Of a stretch of 64,000 bases of DNA, positions 34,376 through 47,390 are shown piece after piece (position 1 is the first letter of the stretch; every line of letters begins with the position of its first letter). The translations under genes were made by a program, and so were the position numbers. The notes beneath the pieces are model-generated. The model saw only the letters and a program-made list of their open reading frames with translations. It was not told where the DNA came from and did no database searches. Origin of the DNA: Anaspis maculata (taxonomy: Eukaryota; Arthropoda; Insecta; Coleoptera; Scraptiidae); NCBI GenBank assembly GCA_949128115.1, contig OX421962.1:99850836-99914835 (forward strand), in the 5' to 3' direction.

Positions 34376-37300
34376 ACTTTTTGGATAACAATTGTGTCTT
34401 TTTTTCTATATTTGTGTTCGTTCGTCAGATGTTGCGTTTGGGAAGAGTAGCTGCCAACTTCAAAAGTGGTGACCGATCGTTTTCAAAGTCACGTGGGTTG
34501 AAGCCTGAAGTCACGTGGGTTGAAGCCTGAAGTCACGTGGGTTGAAGCCTGAAGTCACGTGGGTTCAAACCTGAACTTTTTGGATAACAATTGTGTCTTT
34601 TCTTCTATATTTGTGTTCGTTCGTCAGATGTTGCGTTTGGAACAAGTAGCTGCCAACATCAAAAGTGGTGACCGATCGTTTTAAAAGTCACGTGGGTTGA
34701 AGCCTGAAGTCACGTGGGTTGGAGCCTGGAGTCACGTGGGTTAAAACCTGAACTTTTTGGATAACAATTGTGTCTTTCCTTCTATATTTGTGTTCGTTCG
34801 TCAGATGTTGCGTTTGAAACAAGTAGCTGCCAACATCAAAAGTGGTGTCCGATCGTTCTGAAAGTCACGTGGGTTGAAGCCTGAAGTCACGTGGGTTGGA
34901 GCCTGGAGTCACGTGGTTTCAAACCTGAACTTTTTGGATAACAATTGTGTCTTTTTTTCTATATTTGTGTTCGTTCGTCAGATGTTGCGTTTGGAAAGAG
35001 TAGCTGCCAACTTCAAAAGTGGTGACCGATCGTTTTCAAAGTCACGTGGGTTGAAGCCTGAAGTCACGTGGGTTGAAGCCTGAAGTCACGTGGGTTAAAA
35101 CCCGAACTTCTTGGATAACAATTGTGTCTTTTCTTCTATATTTGTGTTCGTTCGTCAGATGTTGCGTTTGGAACAAGTAGCTGCCAACATCAGAAGTGGT
35201 GACCGATCGTTTTAAGAGTCACGTGGGTTGAAGCCTGAAGTCACGTGGGCTGGAGCCTGGAGTCACGTGGGTTCAAACCTGATCTTTTTGGATAACAATT
35301 TCGTCATTTTTTTTTTATATTTGTGTTCGTTCGTCAGATGTTGCATTTGGAACAAGTAGCTGCCAACTCCAAAAGTGGTGACCGATCGTTTTAAAAGTCA
35401 CGTGGGTGGAAGCCTGAAGTCACGTGGGTTGGAGCCTGAAGTCACGTGGGTTAAAACCTGAACTTTTTGGATAACAATTGTGTCTTTTTTTCTATATTTG
35501 TGTTCGTTCGTCAGATGTTGCGTTTGGAAAGAGTAGAGCTGTCAACTTCAAAAGTGGTGACCGATCGTTTTAAAAGTCACGTGGGTGGAAGCCTGAAGTC
35601 ACGTGGGTTGGAGCCTGAAGTCACGTGGGTTAAAACCTGAACTTTTTGGATAACAATTGTGTCTTTACCTCTATATTTGTGTTCGTTCGTCAGATGTTGC
35701 GTTTGGAACAAGTAGCTGCCAACATCAAAAGTGGTGACCGATCGTTTCAAAAGTCACGTGGGTTGAAGCCTGAAGTCACGTGGGTTGGAGCCTGAAGTCA
35801 CGTGGGTTCAAACCTGAACTTTTTGGATAACAATTGTGTCTTTTTTTTTATATCCGTGTTCGTTCGTCAGATGTTGCGTTTGGGAAGAGTAGCTGCCAAC
35901 TTCAAAAGTGGTGACCGATCGTTCTCAAAGTCACGTGGATTGAAGCCTGAAGTCACGTGAGTTGAAGCCTGAAGTCACGTGGGTTAAAACCTGAACTTTT
36001 TGGAAAACAATTGTGTCTTTTTTTCTATATTTGTGTTCGTTCGTCAGATGTTGCGTTTGGAACAAGTAGCTGCCAACTCCAAAAGTGGTGACCGATCGTT
36101 TCAAAAGTCACGTGGGTTGAAGCCTGAAGTCACGTGGGTTGAAACCTGAGCTTTTTGGATAACAATTGTGTCTTTTCTTCTATATTTGTGTTCGTTCGTC
36201 AGATGTTGCGTTTGGAACAAGTAGCTGCCAACATCAAAAGTGGTGTCCGATCGTTTTCAAAGTCACGTGGGTTGAAGCCCGAAGTCACGTGGGTTGAAGC
36301 CTGAAGTCACGTGGGTTAAAACCTGAACTTTTTGGATAACAATTGTGTCTTTACCTCTATATTTGTGTTCGTTCGTCAGATGTTGCGTTTGGAACAAGAA
36401 GCTGCCAACATCAAAAGTGGTGACCGATCGTTTTAAAAGTCACGTGGGTTGAAGCCTGAAGCCACGTGGGTTGGAGCCTGAAGTCACGTGGGTTGAAACC
36501 TGAGCTTTTTGGATAACAATTGTGTCTTTTCTTCTATATTTGTGTTCGTTCGTCAGATGTTGCGTTTGGAACAAGTAGCTGCCAACTTCAGAAGTGGTGA
36601 CCGATCGTTTCAAAAGTCACGTGGGTTGAAGCCTGGAGTCACGTGGGTTGAAGCCTGAAGTCACGTGGGTTGGAGCCTGAACTTTTTGGATAACAATTGT
36701 GTCTTCAGTTTTTTGATATTTGTGTTTGTTCGTCAGATGTTGCGTTTGGAACAAGTAGCTGCCAACTCCAAAAGTGGTGACCGATTGTTTCAAAAGTCAC
36801 GTGAGTTGAGGCCTGAAGTCACGTGGGTTGAAGCCTGAAGTCACGTGGGTTGAAGCCTGAAGTCACGTGGGTTAAGACCTGAACTTTTTGGATAACAATT
36901 GTGTCTTTTCTTCTATATTTGTGTTTGTTCGTCAGATGTTGCGTTTGGAACAAGTAGCTGCCAACATCAAAAGTGGTGTCCGATCGTTTCAAAAGTCATG
37001 TGGGTTGAAGCCTGAAGTCACGTGGGTTGGAGCCTGGAGTCACGTGGTTTCAAACCTGAACTTTTTGGATAACAATTGTGTCTTGTTTTCTATATTTGTG
37101 TTCGTTCGTCAGATGTTGCGTTTGGAAAGAGTAGAACTGTCAACTTCAAAAGTTTTGACCGATCGTTTTCAAAGTCACGTGGGTTGAAGCCTGAAGTCAC
37201 GTGGGTTGAAGCCTAAAGTCACGTGGGTTAAAACCTGAACTTTTTGGATAACAATTGTGTCTTTTCTTCTATATTTGTGTTCGTTCGTCAGATGTTGCGT

Positions 37301-37592
37301 TTGGAACAAGTAGCTGCCAACATCAAAAGTGGTGACCGATCGTTTTAAAAGTCACGTGGGTTGAAGCCTGAAGTCACGTGGGTTGGAGCCTGGAGTCATG
37401 TGGGTTAAAACCTGAACTTTTTGGATAACAAATGTGTCTTTTCTTCTATATTTGTGTTCGTTCGTCAGATGTTGCGTTTGAAACAAGTAGCTGCCAACAT
37501 CAAAAGTGGTGTCCGATCGTTCTAAAAGTCACGTGGGTTGAAGCCTGAAGTCACGTGGGTTGGAGCCTGGAGTCACGTGGTTTCAAACCTGA
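34376..37592 (+). repeat. Mosaic satellite segment with 35.2-36.9 kb matching 15.8-17.3 kb
   Basis: Ordinary A, B, C, D, E, F, G, H and I monomers. From about 35200 to 36900 the order and private variants follow 15780-17300 (GGAAAACAATTG, GAAGCCCGAAG, GAAGCCACGTGGG), at about +19.4 kb and then +19,611 bp. The change of offset comes from one extra 179-bp monomer. That monomer is a local duplication: CACGTGGGTGGAAGCC occurs at 35400 and again at 35579. There is no non-satellite DNA. Confidence 0.8.
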
Positions 37593-38681
37593 ACTTTTTG
37601 GATAACAATTGTGTCTTTTTTTCTATATTTGTGTTCGTTCGTCAGATGTTGCGTTTGGAAAGAGTAGCTGCCAACTTCAAAAGTGGTGACCGATCGTTTT
37701 CAAAGTCACGTGGGTTGAAGCCTGAAGTCACGTGGGTTTAAACCTGAACTTTTTGGATAACAATTGTTTTTTTCTTTCTATATTTGTGTTCGTTCGTCAG
37801 ATGTTGCGTTTGGAACAAGTAGCTGCCAACTTCAGAAGTGGTGACCGATCGTTTCAAAAGTCACGTGGGTTGAAGCCTGGAGTCACGTGGGTTGAAGCCT
37901 GAAGTCACGTGGGTTGGAGCCTGAACTTTTTGGATACCAATTGTGTCTTCAGTTTTTTGATATTTGTGTTTGTTCGTCAGATGTTGCGTTTGGAACAAGT
38001 AGCTGCCAACTCCAAAAGTGGTGACCGATCGTTTCAAAAGTCACGTGGGTCGAGGCCTGAAGTCACGTGGGTTGAAGCCTGAAGTCACGTGGGTTGAAGC
38101 CTGAAGTCACGTGGGTTAAGACATGAACTTTTTGGATAACAATTGTGTCTTTTCTTCTATATTTGTGTTTGTTCGTCAGATGTTGCGTTTGGAACAAGTA
38201 GCTGCCAACTCCAAAAGTGGTGACCGATCGTTTCAAAAGTCACGTGGGTTGAGGCCTGAAGTCACGTGGGTTGAAGCCTGAAGTCACGTGGGTTGGAGCC
38301 TGGAGTCACGTGGTTTCAAACCTGAACTTTTTAGATAACAATTGTGTCTTTTTTTCTATATTTGTGTTCGTTCGTCAGATGTTGCGTTTGGAAAGAGTAG
38401 AGCTGTCAACTTCAAAAGTGGTGACCGATCGTTTTCAAAGTCACGTGGGTTGAAGCCTGAAGTCACGTGGGTTGAAGCCTGAAGTCACGTGGGTTAAAAC
38501 CTGAACTTTTTGGATAACAATTGTGTCTTTTCTTCTATATTTGTGTTCGTTCGTCAGATGTTGCGTTTGGAACAAGTAGCTGCCAACATCAAAAGTGGTG
38601 ACCGATCGTTTTAAAAGTCACGTGGGTTGAAGCCTGAAGTCACGTGGGTTGGAGCCTGGAGTCACGTGGGTTAAAACCTGA
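37593..38681 (+). repeat. ~1,087-bp tandem duplication, copy 1 (six monomers)
   Basis: Markers recur 1,089 bp downstream at first, and 1,087 bp downstream after a 2-bp difference in the T run of the second monomer (near 37765 and 38853). Both copies of that monomer have lost the usual GTGTC and read CAATTGTTTTTTT. The D/A chimera at 38127 and the I monomer at 38326 are repeated at 39214 and 39413. Confidence 0.85.
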
Positions 38682-39768
38682 ACTTTTTGGATAACAATTG
38701 TGTCTTTTCTTCTATATTTGTGTTCGTTCGTCAGATGTTGCGTTTGGAAAGAGTAGCTGCCAACTTCAAAAGTGGTGACCGATCGTTCTCAAAGTCACGT
38801 GGGTTGAAGCCTGAAGTCACGTGGGTTTAAACCTGAACTTTTTGGATAACAATTGTTTTTTTTTCCATATTTGTGTTCGTTCGTCAGATGTTGCGTTTGG
38901 AACAAGTAGCTGCCAACTTCAGAAGTGGTGACCGATCGTTTCAAAAGTCACGTGGGTTGAAGCCTGGAGTCACGTGGGTTGAAGCCTGAAGTCACGTGGG
39001 TTGGAGCCTGAACTTTTTGGATACCAATTGTGTCTTCAGTTTTTTGATATTTGTGTTTGTTCGTCAGATGTTGCGTTTGGAACAAGTAGCTGCCAACTCC
39101 AAAAGTGGTGACCGATCGTTTCAAAAGTCACGTGGGTTGAGGCCTGAAGTCACGTGGGTTGAAGCCTGAAGTCACGTGGGTTGAAGCCTGAAGTCACGTG
39201 GGTTAAGACCTGAACTTTTTGGATAACAATTGTGTCTTTTCTTCTATATTTGTGTTTGTTCGTCAGATGTTGCGTTTGGAACAAGTAGCTGCCAACTCCA
39301 AAAGTGGTGACCGATCGTTTCAAAAGTCACGTGGGTTGAGGCCTGAAGTCACGTGGGTTGAAGCCTGAAGTCACGTGGGTTGGAGCCTGGAGTCACGTGG
39401 TTTCAAACCTGAACTTTTTGGATAACAATTGTGTCTTTTTTTCTATATTTGTGTTCGTTCGTCAGATGTTGCGTTTGGAAAGAGTAGAGCTGTCAACTTC
39501 AAAAGTGGTGACCGATCGTTTTCAAAGTCACGTGGGTTGAAGTCTGAAGTCACGTGGGTTGAAGCCTGAAGTCACGTGGGTTAAAACCTGAACTTTTTGG
39601 ATAACAATTGTGTCTTTTCTTCTATATTTGTGTTCGTTCGTCAGATGTTGCGTTTGGAACAAGTAGCTGCCAACATCAAAAGTGGTGACCGATTGTTTCA
39701 AAAGTCACGTGGGTTGAAGCCTGAAGTCACGTGGGTTGGAGCCTGGAGTCACGTGGGTTAAAACCTGA
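38682..39768 (+). repeat. ~1,087-bp tandem duplication, copy 2
   Basis: The first monomer, 38682-38836, is a chimera with an A-type T tract and a B-type right half (GGAAAGAGTAGC, AACTTCAAAAG), which marks the junction. The remainder follows copy 1 with a few substitutions, such as TTCCATATTTG near 38863. The match ends near 39831, where a G monomer appears. Confidence 0.85.
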
Positions 39769-42700
39769 ACTTTTTGGATAACAATTGTGTCTTTTCTTCT
39801 ATATTTGTGTTCGTTCGTCAGATGTTGCGTTTGAAACAAGTAGCTGCCAACATCAAAAGTGGTGTCCGATCGTTCTAAAAGTCACGTGGGTTGAAGCCTG
39901 AAGTCACGTGGGTTGGAGCCTGGAGTCACGTGGTTTCAAACCTGAACTTTTTGGATAACAATTGTGTCTTTTTTTCTATATTTGTGTTCGTTCGTCAGAT
40001 GTTGCGTTTGGAAAGAGTAGCTGCCAACTTCAAAAGTGGTGACCGATCGTTCTCAAAGTCACGTGGATTGAAGCCTGAAGTCACGTGAGTTGAAGCCTGA
40101 AGTCACGTGGGTTAAAACCTGAACTTTTTGGATAACAATTGTGTCTTTTTTTTTATATTTGTGTTCGTTCGTCAGATGTTGCGTTTGGAACAAGTAGCTG
40201 CCAACTTCAGAAGTGGTGACCGATCGTTTCAAAAGTCACGTGGGTTGAAGCCTGGATACACGTGGGATGAAGCCTGAAGTCACGTGGGTTGGAGCCTGAA
40301 CTTTTTGGATAACAATTGTGTCTTCAGTTTTTTGATATTTGTGTTTGTTCGTCAGATGTTGCGTTTGGAACAAGTAGCTGCCAACTCCAAAAGTGGTGAC
40401 CGATCGTTTCAAAAGTCACGTGGGTTGAAGCCTGAAGTCACGTGGGTTGAAGCCTGAAGTCACGTGGATTGAAGCCTGAAGTCACGTGGGTTAAGACCTG
40501 GACTTTTTGGATAACAATTGTGTCTTTTCTTCTATATTTGTGTTTGTTCGTCAGATGTTGCGTTTGGAACAAGTAGCTGCCAACATCAAAAGTGGTGTCC
40601 GATCGTTTTCAAAGTCACGTGGGTTGAAGCCCGAAGTCACGTGGGTTGAAGCCTGAAGTCACGTGGGTTAAAACCTGAACTTTTTGGATAACAATTGTGT
40701 CTTCACCTCTATATTTGTGTTCGTTCGTCAGATGTTGCGTTTGGAACAAGTAGCTGCCAACATCAAAAGTGGTGACCGATCGTTTTAAAAGTCACGTGGG
40801 TTGAAGCCTGAAGTCACGTGGGTTGGAGCCTGGAGTCACGTGGGTTCAAACCTGAACTTTTTGGATAACAATTGTGTCTTTTTTCCTATATTTGTGTTCG
40901 TTCGTCAGATGTTGCGTTTGGAACAAGTAGCTGCCAACTTCAGAAGTGGTGACCGATCGTTTCAAAAGTCACGTGGGTTGAAGCCTGGAGTCACGTGGGT
41001 TGAAGCCTGAAGTCACGTGGGTTGGAGCCTGATTTTTTTGGATAACAATTGTGTCTTCAGTTTTTTGATATTTGTGTTTGTTCGTCAGATGTTGCGTTTG
41101 GAACAAGTAGCTGCCAACTCCAAAAGTGGTGACCGATCGTTTCAAAAGTCACGTGAGTTGAGGCCTGGAGTCACGTGGGTTGAAGCCCGAAGTCACGTGG
41201 GTTGAAGCCTGAAGTCACGTGGGTTAAGACCTTAACTTTTTGGATAACAATTGTGTCTTTTCTTCTATATTTGTGTTTGTTCGTCAGATGTTGCGTTTGG
41301 AACAAGTAGCTGCCAACATCAAAAGTGGTGTCCGATCGTTTCAAAAGTCATGTGGGTTGAAGCCTGAAGTCACGTGGGTTGGAGCCTGGAGTCACGTGGT
41401 TTCAAACCTGAACTTTTTGGATAACAATTGTGTCTTTTTTTCTATATTTGTGTTCGTTCGTCAGATGTTGCGTTTGGAAAGAGTAAAGCTGTCAACTTCA
41501 AAAGTGGTGACCGATCGTTTTCAAAGTCACGTGGGTTGAAGCCTGAAGTCACGTGGGTTGAAGCCTGAAGTCACGTGGGTTAAAACCTGAACTTTTTGGA
41601 TAACAATTGTGTCTTTTCTTCTATATTTGTGTTCGTTCGTCAGATGTTGCGTTTGGAACAAGTAGCTGCCAACATCAAAAGTGGTGACCGATCGTTTCAA
41701 AAGTCACGTGGGTTGAAGCCTGAAGTCACGTGGGTTGGAGCCTGGAGTCATGTGGGTTAAAACCTGAACTTTTTGGATAACAATTGTGTCTTTTCTTCTA
41801 TATTTGTGTTCGTTCGTCAGATGTTGCGTTTGAAACAAGTAGCTGCCAACATCAAAAGTGGTGTCCGATCGTTCTAAAAGTCACGTGGGTTGAAGTCCGA
41901 AGTCACGTGGGTTGAAGCCTGGAGTCACGTGGTTTCAAACCTGAACTTTTTGGATAACAATTGTGTCTTTTTTTCTATATTTGTGTTCGTTCGTCAGATG
42001 TTGCGTTTGGAAAGAGTAGCTGCCAACTTCAAAAGTGGTGACCGATCGTTCTCAAAGTCACGTGGGTTGGAGCCTGGAGTCACGTGGTTTCAAACCTGAA
42101 CTTTTTGGATAACAATTGTGTCTTTTTTTCTATATTTGTGTTCGTTCGTCAGATGTTGCGTTTGGAAAGAGTAGCTGCCAACTTCAAAAGTGGTGACCGA
42201 TCGTTCTCAAAGTCACGTGGGTTGAAGCCTGAAGTCACGTGGGTTTAAACCTGAACTTTTTGGATAACAATTGTGTCTTTTTTTCTATATTTGTGTTTGT
42301 TCGTCAGATGTTGCGTTTGGAACAAGTAGCTGCCAACTCCAAAAGTGGTGACCGATCGTTTCAAAAGTCACGTGGGTTGAGGCCTGAAGTCACGTGGGTT
42401 GAAGCCTGAAGTCACGTGGGTTGGAGCCTGGAGTCACGTGGTTTCAAACCTGAACTTTTTGGATAACAATTGTGTCTTTTTTTCTATATTTGTGTTCGTT
42501 CGTCAGATGTTGCGTTTGGAAAGAGTAGAGCTGTCAACTTCAAAAGTGGTGACCGATCGTTTTCAAAGTCACGTGGGTTGAAGCCTGAAGTCACGTGGGT
42601 TGAAGCCTGAAGTCACGTGGGTTAAAACCTGAACTTTTTGGATAACAATTGTGTCTTTTCTTCTATATTTGTGTTCGTTCGTCAGATGTTGCGTTTGGAA

Positions 42701-43163
42701 CAAGTAGCTGCCAACATCAAAAGTGGTGACCGATCGTTTTAAAAGTCACGTGGGTTGAAGCCTGAAGTCACGTGGGTTGGAGCCTGGAGTCACGTGGGTT
42801 AAAACCTGAACTTTTTGGATAACAATTGTGTCTTTTCTTCTATATTTGTGCTCGTTCGTCAGATGTTGCGTTTGAAACAAGTAGCTGCCAACATCAAAAG
42901 TGGTGTCCGATCGTTCTAAAAGTCACGTGGGTTGAAGCCTGAAGTCACGTGGGTTGGAGCCTGGAGTCACGTGGTTTCAAACCTGAACTTTTTGGATAAC
43001 AATTGTGTCTTTTTTTCTATATTTGTGTTCGTTCGTCAGATGTTGCGTTTGGAAAGAGTAGCTGCCAACTTCAAAAGTGGTGACCGATCGTTCTCAAAGT
43101 CACGTGGATTGAAGCCTGAAGTCACGTGAGTTGAAGCCTGAAGTCACGTGGGTTAAAACCTGA
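39769..43163 (+). repeat. Mosaic satellite segment
   Basis: Mixed G, B, H, C, D, A, E and I monomers. 40600-41000 shares GAAGCCCGAAG and TTCACCTCTAT with 16650-17050. 41880-42835 is repeated near 44031-44986 at +2,151 bp. 41340-42000 is repeated near 45823-46483 at +4,483 bp, identified by the shared private GTAAAGCTGTC. A private linker, CCTGGATACACGTGGG, occurs near 40252. No gene or unique DNA was seen. Confidence 0.8.
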
Positions 43164-44960
43164 ACTTTTTGGATAACAATTGTGTCTTTTTTTCTATATT
43201 TGTGTTCGTTCGTCAGATGTTGCGTTTGGAACAAGTAGCTGCCAACTTCAGAAGTGGTGACCGATCGTTTCAAAAGTCACGTGGGTTGAAGCCTGGAGTC
43301 ACGTGGGATGAAGCCTGAAGTCACGTGGGTTGGAGCCTGAAGTCACGTGGGTTCAAACCTGAACTTTTTGGATAACAATTGTGTCTTTTTTTTTATATTT
43401 GTGTTCGTTCGTCAGATGTTGCGTTTGGGAAGAGTAGCTGCCAACTTCAAAAGTGGTGACCGATCGTTCTCAAAGTCACGTGGATTGAAGCCTGAAGTCA
43501 CGTGAGTTGAAGCCTGAAGTCACGTGGGTTAAAACCTGAACTTTTTGGATAACAATTGTTTCTTTTTTTCTATATTTGTGTTCGTTCGTCAGATGTTGCG
43601 TTTGGAACAAGTAGCTGCCAACTTCAGAAGTGGTGACCGATCGTTTCAAAAGTCACGTGGGTTGAAGCCTGGAGTCACGTGGGATGAAGCCTGAAGTCAC
43701 GTGGGTTGGAGCCTGAACTTTTTGGATAACAATTGTGTCTTCAGTTTTTTGATATTTGTGTTTGTTCGTCAGATGTTGCGTTTGGAACAAGTAGCTGCCA
43801 ACTCCAAAAGTGGTGACCGATCGTTTCAAAAGTCACGTGAGTTGAGGCCTGGAGTCACGTGGGTTGAAGCCCGAAGTCACGTGGGTTGAAGCCTGAAGTC
43901 ACGTGGGTTAAGACCTGAACTTTTTGGATAACAATTGTGTCTTTTCTTCTATATTTGTGTTTGTTCGTCAGATGTTGCGTTTGGAACAAGTAGCTGCCAA
44001 CATCAAAAGTGGTGTCCGATCGTTTCAAAAGTCATGTGGGTTGAAGCCTGAAGTCACGTGGGTTGGAGCCTGGAGTCACGTGGTTTCAAACCTGAACTTT
44101 TTGGATAACAATTGTGTCTTTTTTTCTATATTTGTGTTCGTTCGTCAGATGTTGCGTTTGGAAAGAGTAGCTGCCAACTTCAAAAGTGGTGACCGATCGT
44201 TCTCAAAGTCACGTGGGTTGGAGCCTGGAGGCACGTGGTTTCAAACCTGAACTTTTTGGATAACAATTGTGTCTTTTTTTCTATATTTGTGTTCGTTCGT
44301 CAGATGTTGCGTTTGGAAAGAGTAGCTGCCAACTTCAAAAGTGGTGACCGATCGTTCTCAAAGTCACGTGGGTTGAAGCCTGAAGTCACGTGGGTTTAAA
44401 CCTGAACTTTTTGGATAACAATTGTGTCTTTTTTTCTATATTTGTGTTTGTTCGTCAGATGTTGCGTTTGGAACAAGTAGCTGCCAACTCCAAAAGTGGT
44501 GACCGATCGTTTCAAAAGTCACGTGGGTTGAGGCCTGAAGTCACGTGGGTTGAAGCCTGAAGTCACGTGGGTTGGAGCCTGGAGTCACGTGGTTTCAAAC
44601 CTGAACTTTTTGGATAACAATTGTGTCTTTTTTTCTATATTTGTGTTCGTTCGTCAGATGTTGCGTTTGGAAAGAGTAGAGCTGTCAACTTCAAAAGTGG
44701 TGACCGATCGTTTTCAAAGTCACGTGGGTTGAAGCCTGAAGTCACGTGGGTTGAAGCCTGAAGTCACGTGGGTTAAAACCTGAACTTTTTGGATATCAAT
44801 TGTGTCTTTTCTTCTATATTTGTGTTCGTTCGTCAGATGTTGCGTTTGGAACAAGTAGCTGCCAACATCAAAAGTGGTGACCGATCGTTTTAAAAGTCAC
44901 GTGGGTTGAAGCCTGAAGTCACGTGGGTTGGAGCCTGGAGTCACGTGGGTTAAAACCTGA
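43164..44960 (+). repeat. 1,797-bp tandem duplication, copy 1
   Basis: Markers here, including the CAATTGTTTC change near 43556 and GAGTTGAGGCCTGGAG near 43840, recur 1,797 bp downstream. Part of this copy (44031-44960) is itself a duplicate of 41880-42809 at +2,151 bp, with a private change CTGGAGGCACGTGG near 44226. Confidence 0.87.
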
Positions 44961-45830
44961 ACTTTTTGGATAACAATTGTGTCTTTTTTTCTATATTTGT
45001 GTTCGTTCGTCAGATGTTGCGTTTGGAACAAGTAGCTGCCAACTTCAGAAGTGGTGACCGATCGTTTCAAAAGTCACGTGGGTTGAAGCCTGGAGTCACG
45101 TGGGATGAAGCCTGAAGTCACGTGGGTTGGAGCCTGAAGTCACGTGGGTTCAAACCTGAACTTTTTGGATAACAATTGTGTCTTTTTTTTTATATTTGTG
45201 TTCGTTCGTCAGATGTTGCGTTTGGGAAGAGTAGCTGCCAACTTCAAAAGTGGTGACCGATCGTTCTCAAAGTCACGTGGATTGAAGCCTGAAGTCACGT
45301 GAGTTGAAGCCTGAAGTCACGTGGGTTAAAACCTGAACTTTTTGGATAACAATTGTTTCTTTTTTTCTATATTTGTGTTCGTTCGTCAGATGTTGCGTTT
45401 GGAACAAGTAGCTGCCAACTTCAGAAGTGGTGACCGATCGTTTCAAAAGTCACGTGGGTTGAAGCCTGGAGTCACGTGGGATGAAGCCTGAAGTCACGTG
45501 GGTTGGAGCCTGAACTTTTTGGATAACAATTGTGTCTTCAGTTTTTTGATATTTGTGTTTGTTCGTCAGATGTTGCGTTTGGAACAAGTAGCTGCCAACT
45601 CCAAAAGTGGTGACCGATCGTTTCAAAAGTCACGTGAGTTGAGGCCTGGAGTCACGTGGGTTGAAGCCCGAAGTCACGTGGGTTGAAGCCTGAAGTCACG
45701 TGGGTTAAGACCTGAACTTTTTGGATAACAATTGTGTCTTTTCTTCTATATTTGTGTTTGTTCGTCAGATGTTGCGTTTGGAACAAGTAGCTGCCAACAT
45801 CAAAAGTGGTGTCCGATCGTTTCAGAAGTA
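44961..45830 (+). repeat. 1,797-bp tandem duplication, copy 2 (partial)
   Basis: It matches copy 1 for about 870 bp. At 45827-45836 the sequence reads CAGAAGTATCATGTGGG where related copies read CAAAAGTCATGTGGG, a 2-bp insertion unique in the window. Beyond it the array follows 41340 onward, so this is a second switch of template. Confidence 0.85.
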
Positions 45831-47390
45831 TCATGTGGGTTGAAGCCTGAAGTCACGTGGGTTGGAGCCTGGAGTCACGTGGTTTCAAACCTGAACTTTT
45901 TGGATAACAATTGTGTCTTTTTTTCTATATTTGTGTTCGTTCGTCAGATGTTGCGTTTGGAAAGAGTAAAGCTGTCAACTTCAAAAGTGGTGACCGATCG
46001 TTTTCAAAGTCACGTGGGTTGAAGCCTGAAGTCACGTGGGTTGAAGCCTGAAGTCACGTGGGTTAAAACCTGAACTTTTTGGATAACAATTGTGTCTTTT
46101 CTTCTATATTTGTGTTCGTTCGTCAGATGTTGCGTTTGGAACAAGTAGCTGCCAACATCAAAAGTGGTGACCGATCGTTTCAAAAGTCACGTGGGTTGAA
46201 GCCTGAAGTCACGTGGGTTGGAGCCTGGAGTCATGTGGGTTAAAACCTGAACTTTTTGGATAACAATTGTGTCTTTTCTTCTATATTTGTGTTCGTTCGT
46301 CAGATGTTGCGTTTGAAACAAGTAGCTGCCAACATCAAAAGTGGTGTCCGATCGTTCTAAAAGTCACGTGGGTTGAAGCCCGAAGTCACGTGGGTTGGAG
46401 CCTGGAGTCACGTGGTTTCAAACCTGAACTTTTTGGATAACAATTGTGTCTTTTTTTCTATATTTGTGTTCGTTCGTCAGATGTTGCGTTTGGAAAGAGT
46501 AGCTGCCAACTTCAAAAGTGGTGACCGATCGTTCTCAAAGTCACGTGGGTTGAAGCCTGAAGTCACGTGGGTTTAAACCTGAACTTTTTGGATAACAATT
46601 GTGTCTTTTTTTCTATATTTGTGTTCGTCCCTCAGATGTTGCGTTTGGAACAAGTAGCTGCCAACTTCAGAAGTGGTGACCGATCGTTTCAAAAGTCACG
46701 TGGGTTGAAGCCTGAAGACACGTGGGTTGGAGCCTGAACTTTTTGGATACCAATTGTGTCTTCAGTTTTTTGATATTTGTGTTTGTTCGTCAGATGTTGC
46801 GTTTGGAACAAGTAGCTGCCAACTCCAAAAGTGGTGACCGATCGTTTCAAAAGTCACGTGGGTTGAGGCCTGAAGTCACGTGGGTTGAAGCCTGAAGTCA
46901 CGTGGGTTGAAGCCTGAAGTCACGTGGGTTAAGACCTGAACTTTTTGGATAACAATTGTGTCTTTTCTTCTATATTTGTGTTTGTTCGTCAGATGTTGCG
47001 TTTGGAACAAGTAGCTGCCAACATCAAAAGTGGTGTCCGATCGTTCCAAAAGTCATGTGGGTTGAAGCCTGAAGTCACGTGGGTTGAAGCCTGAAGTCAC
47101 GTGGGTTAAAACCTGAACTTTTTGGATAACAATTGTGTCTTTTCTTCTATATTTGTGTTCGTTCGTCAGATGTTGCGTTTGGAACAAGTAGCTGCCAACA
47201 TCAAAAGTGGTGACCGATCGTTTTAAAAGTCACGTGGGTTGAAGCCTGAAGTCACGTGGGTTGGAGGCTGGAGTCACGTGGGTTAAAACCTGAACTTTTT
47301 GGATAACAATTGTGTCTTTTCTTCTATATTTGTGTTCGTTCGTCAGATGTTGCGTTTGAAACAAGTAGCTGCCAACATCAAAAGTGGTGT
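45831..47390 (+). repeat. Mosaic satellite leading to the 10.9-kb duplication
   Basis: 45831-46570 follows 41350-42000 (shared GTAAAGCTGTC). C, D, A, A and G monomers come next. A private GTTCGTCCCTCAGATG occurs near 46623, and GGTTGGAGGCTGG near 47263, the latter also seen near 52674, 56295 and 63531. Only satellite is present. Confidence 0.8.
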
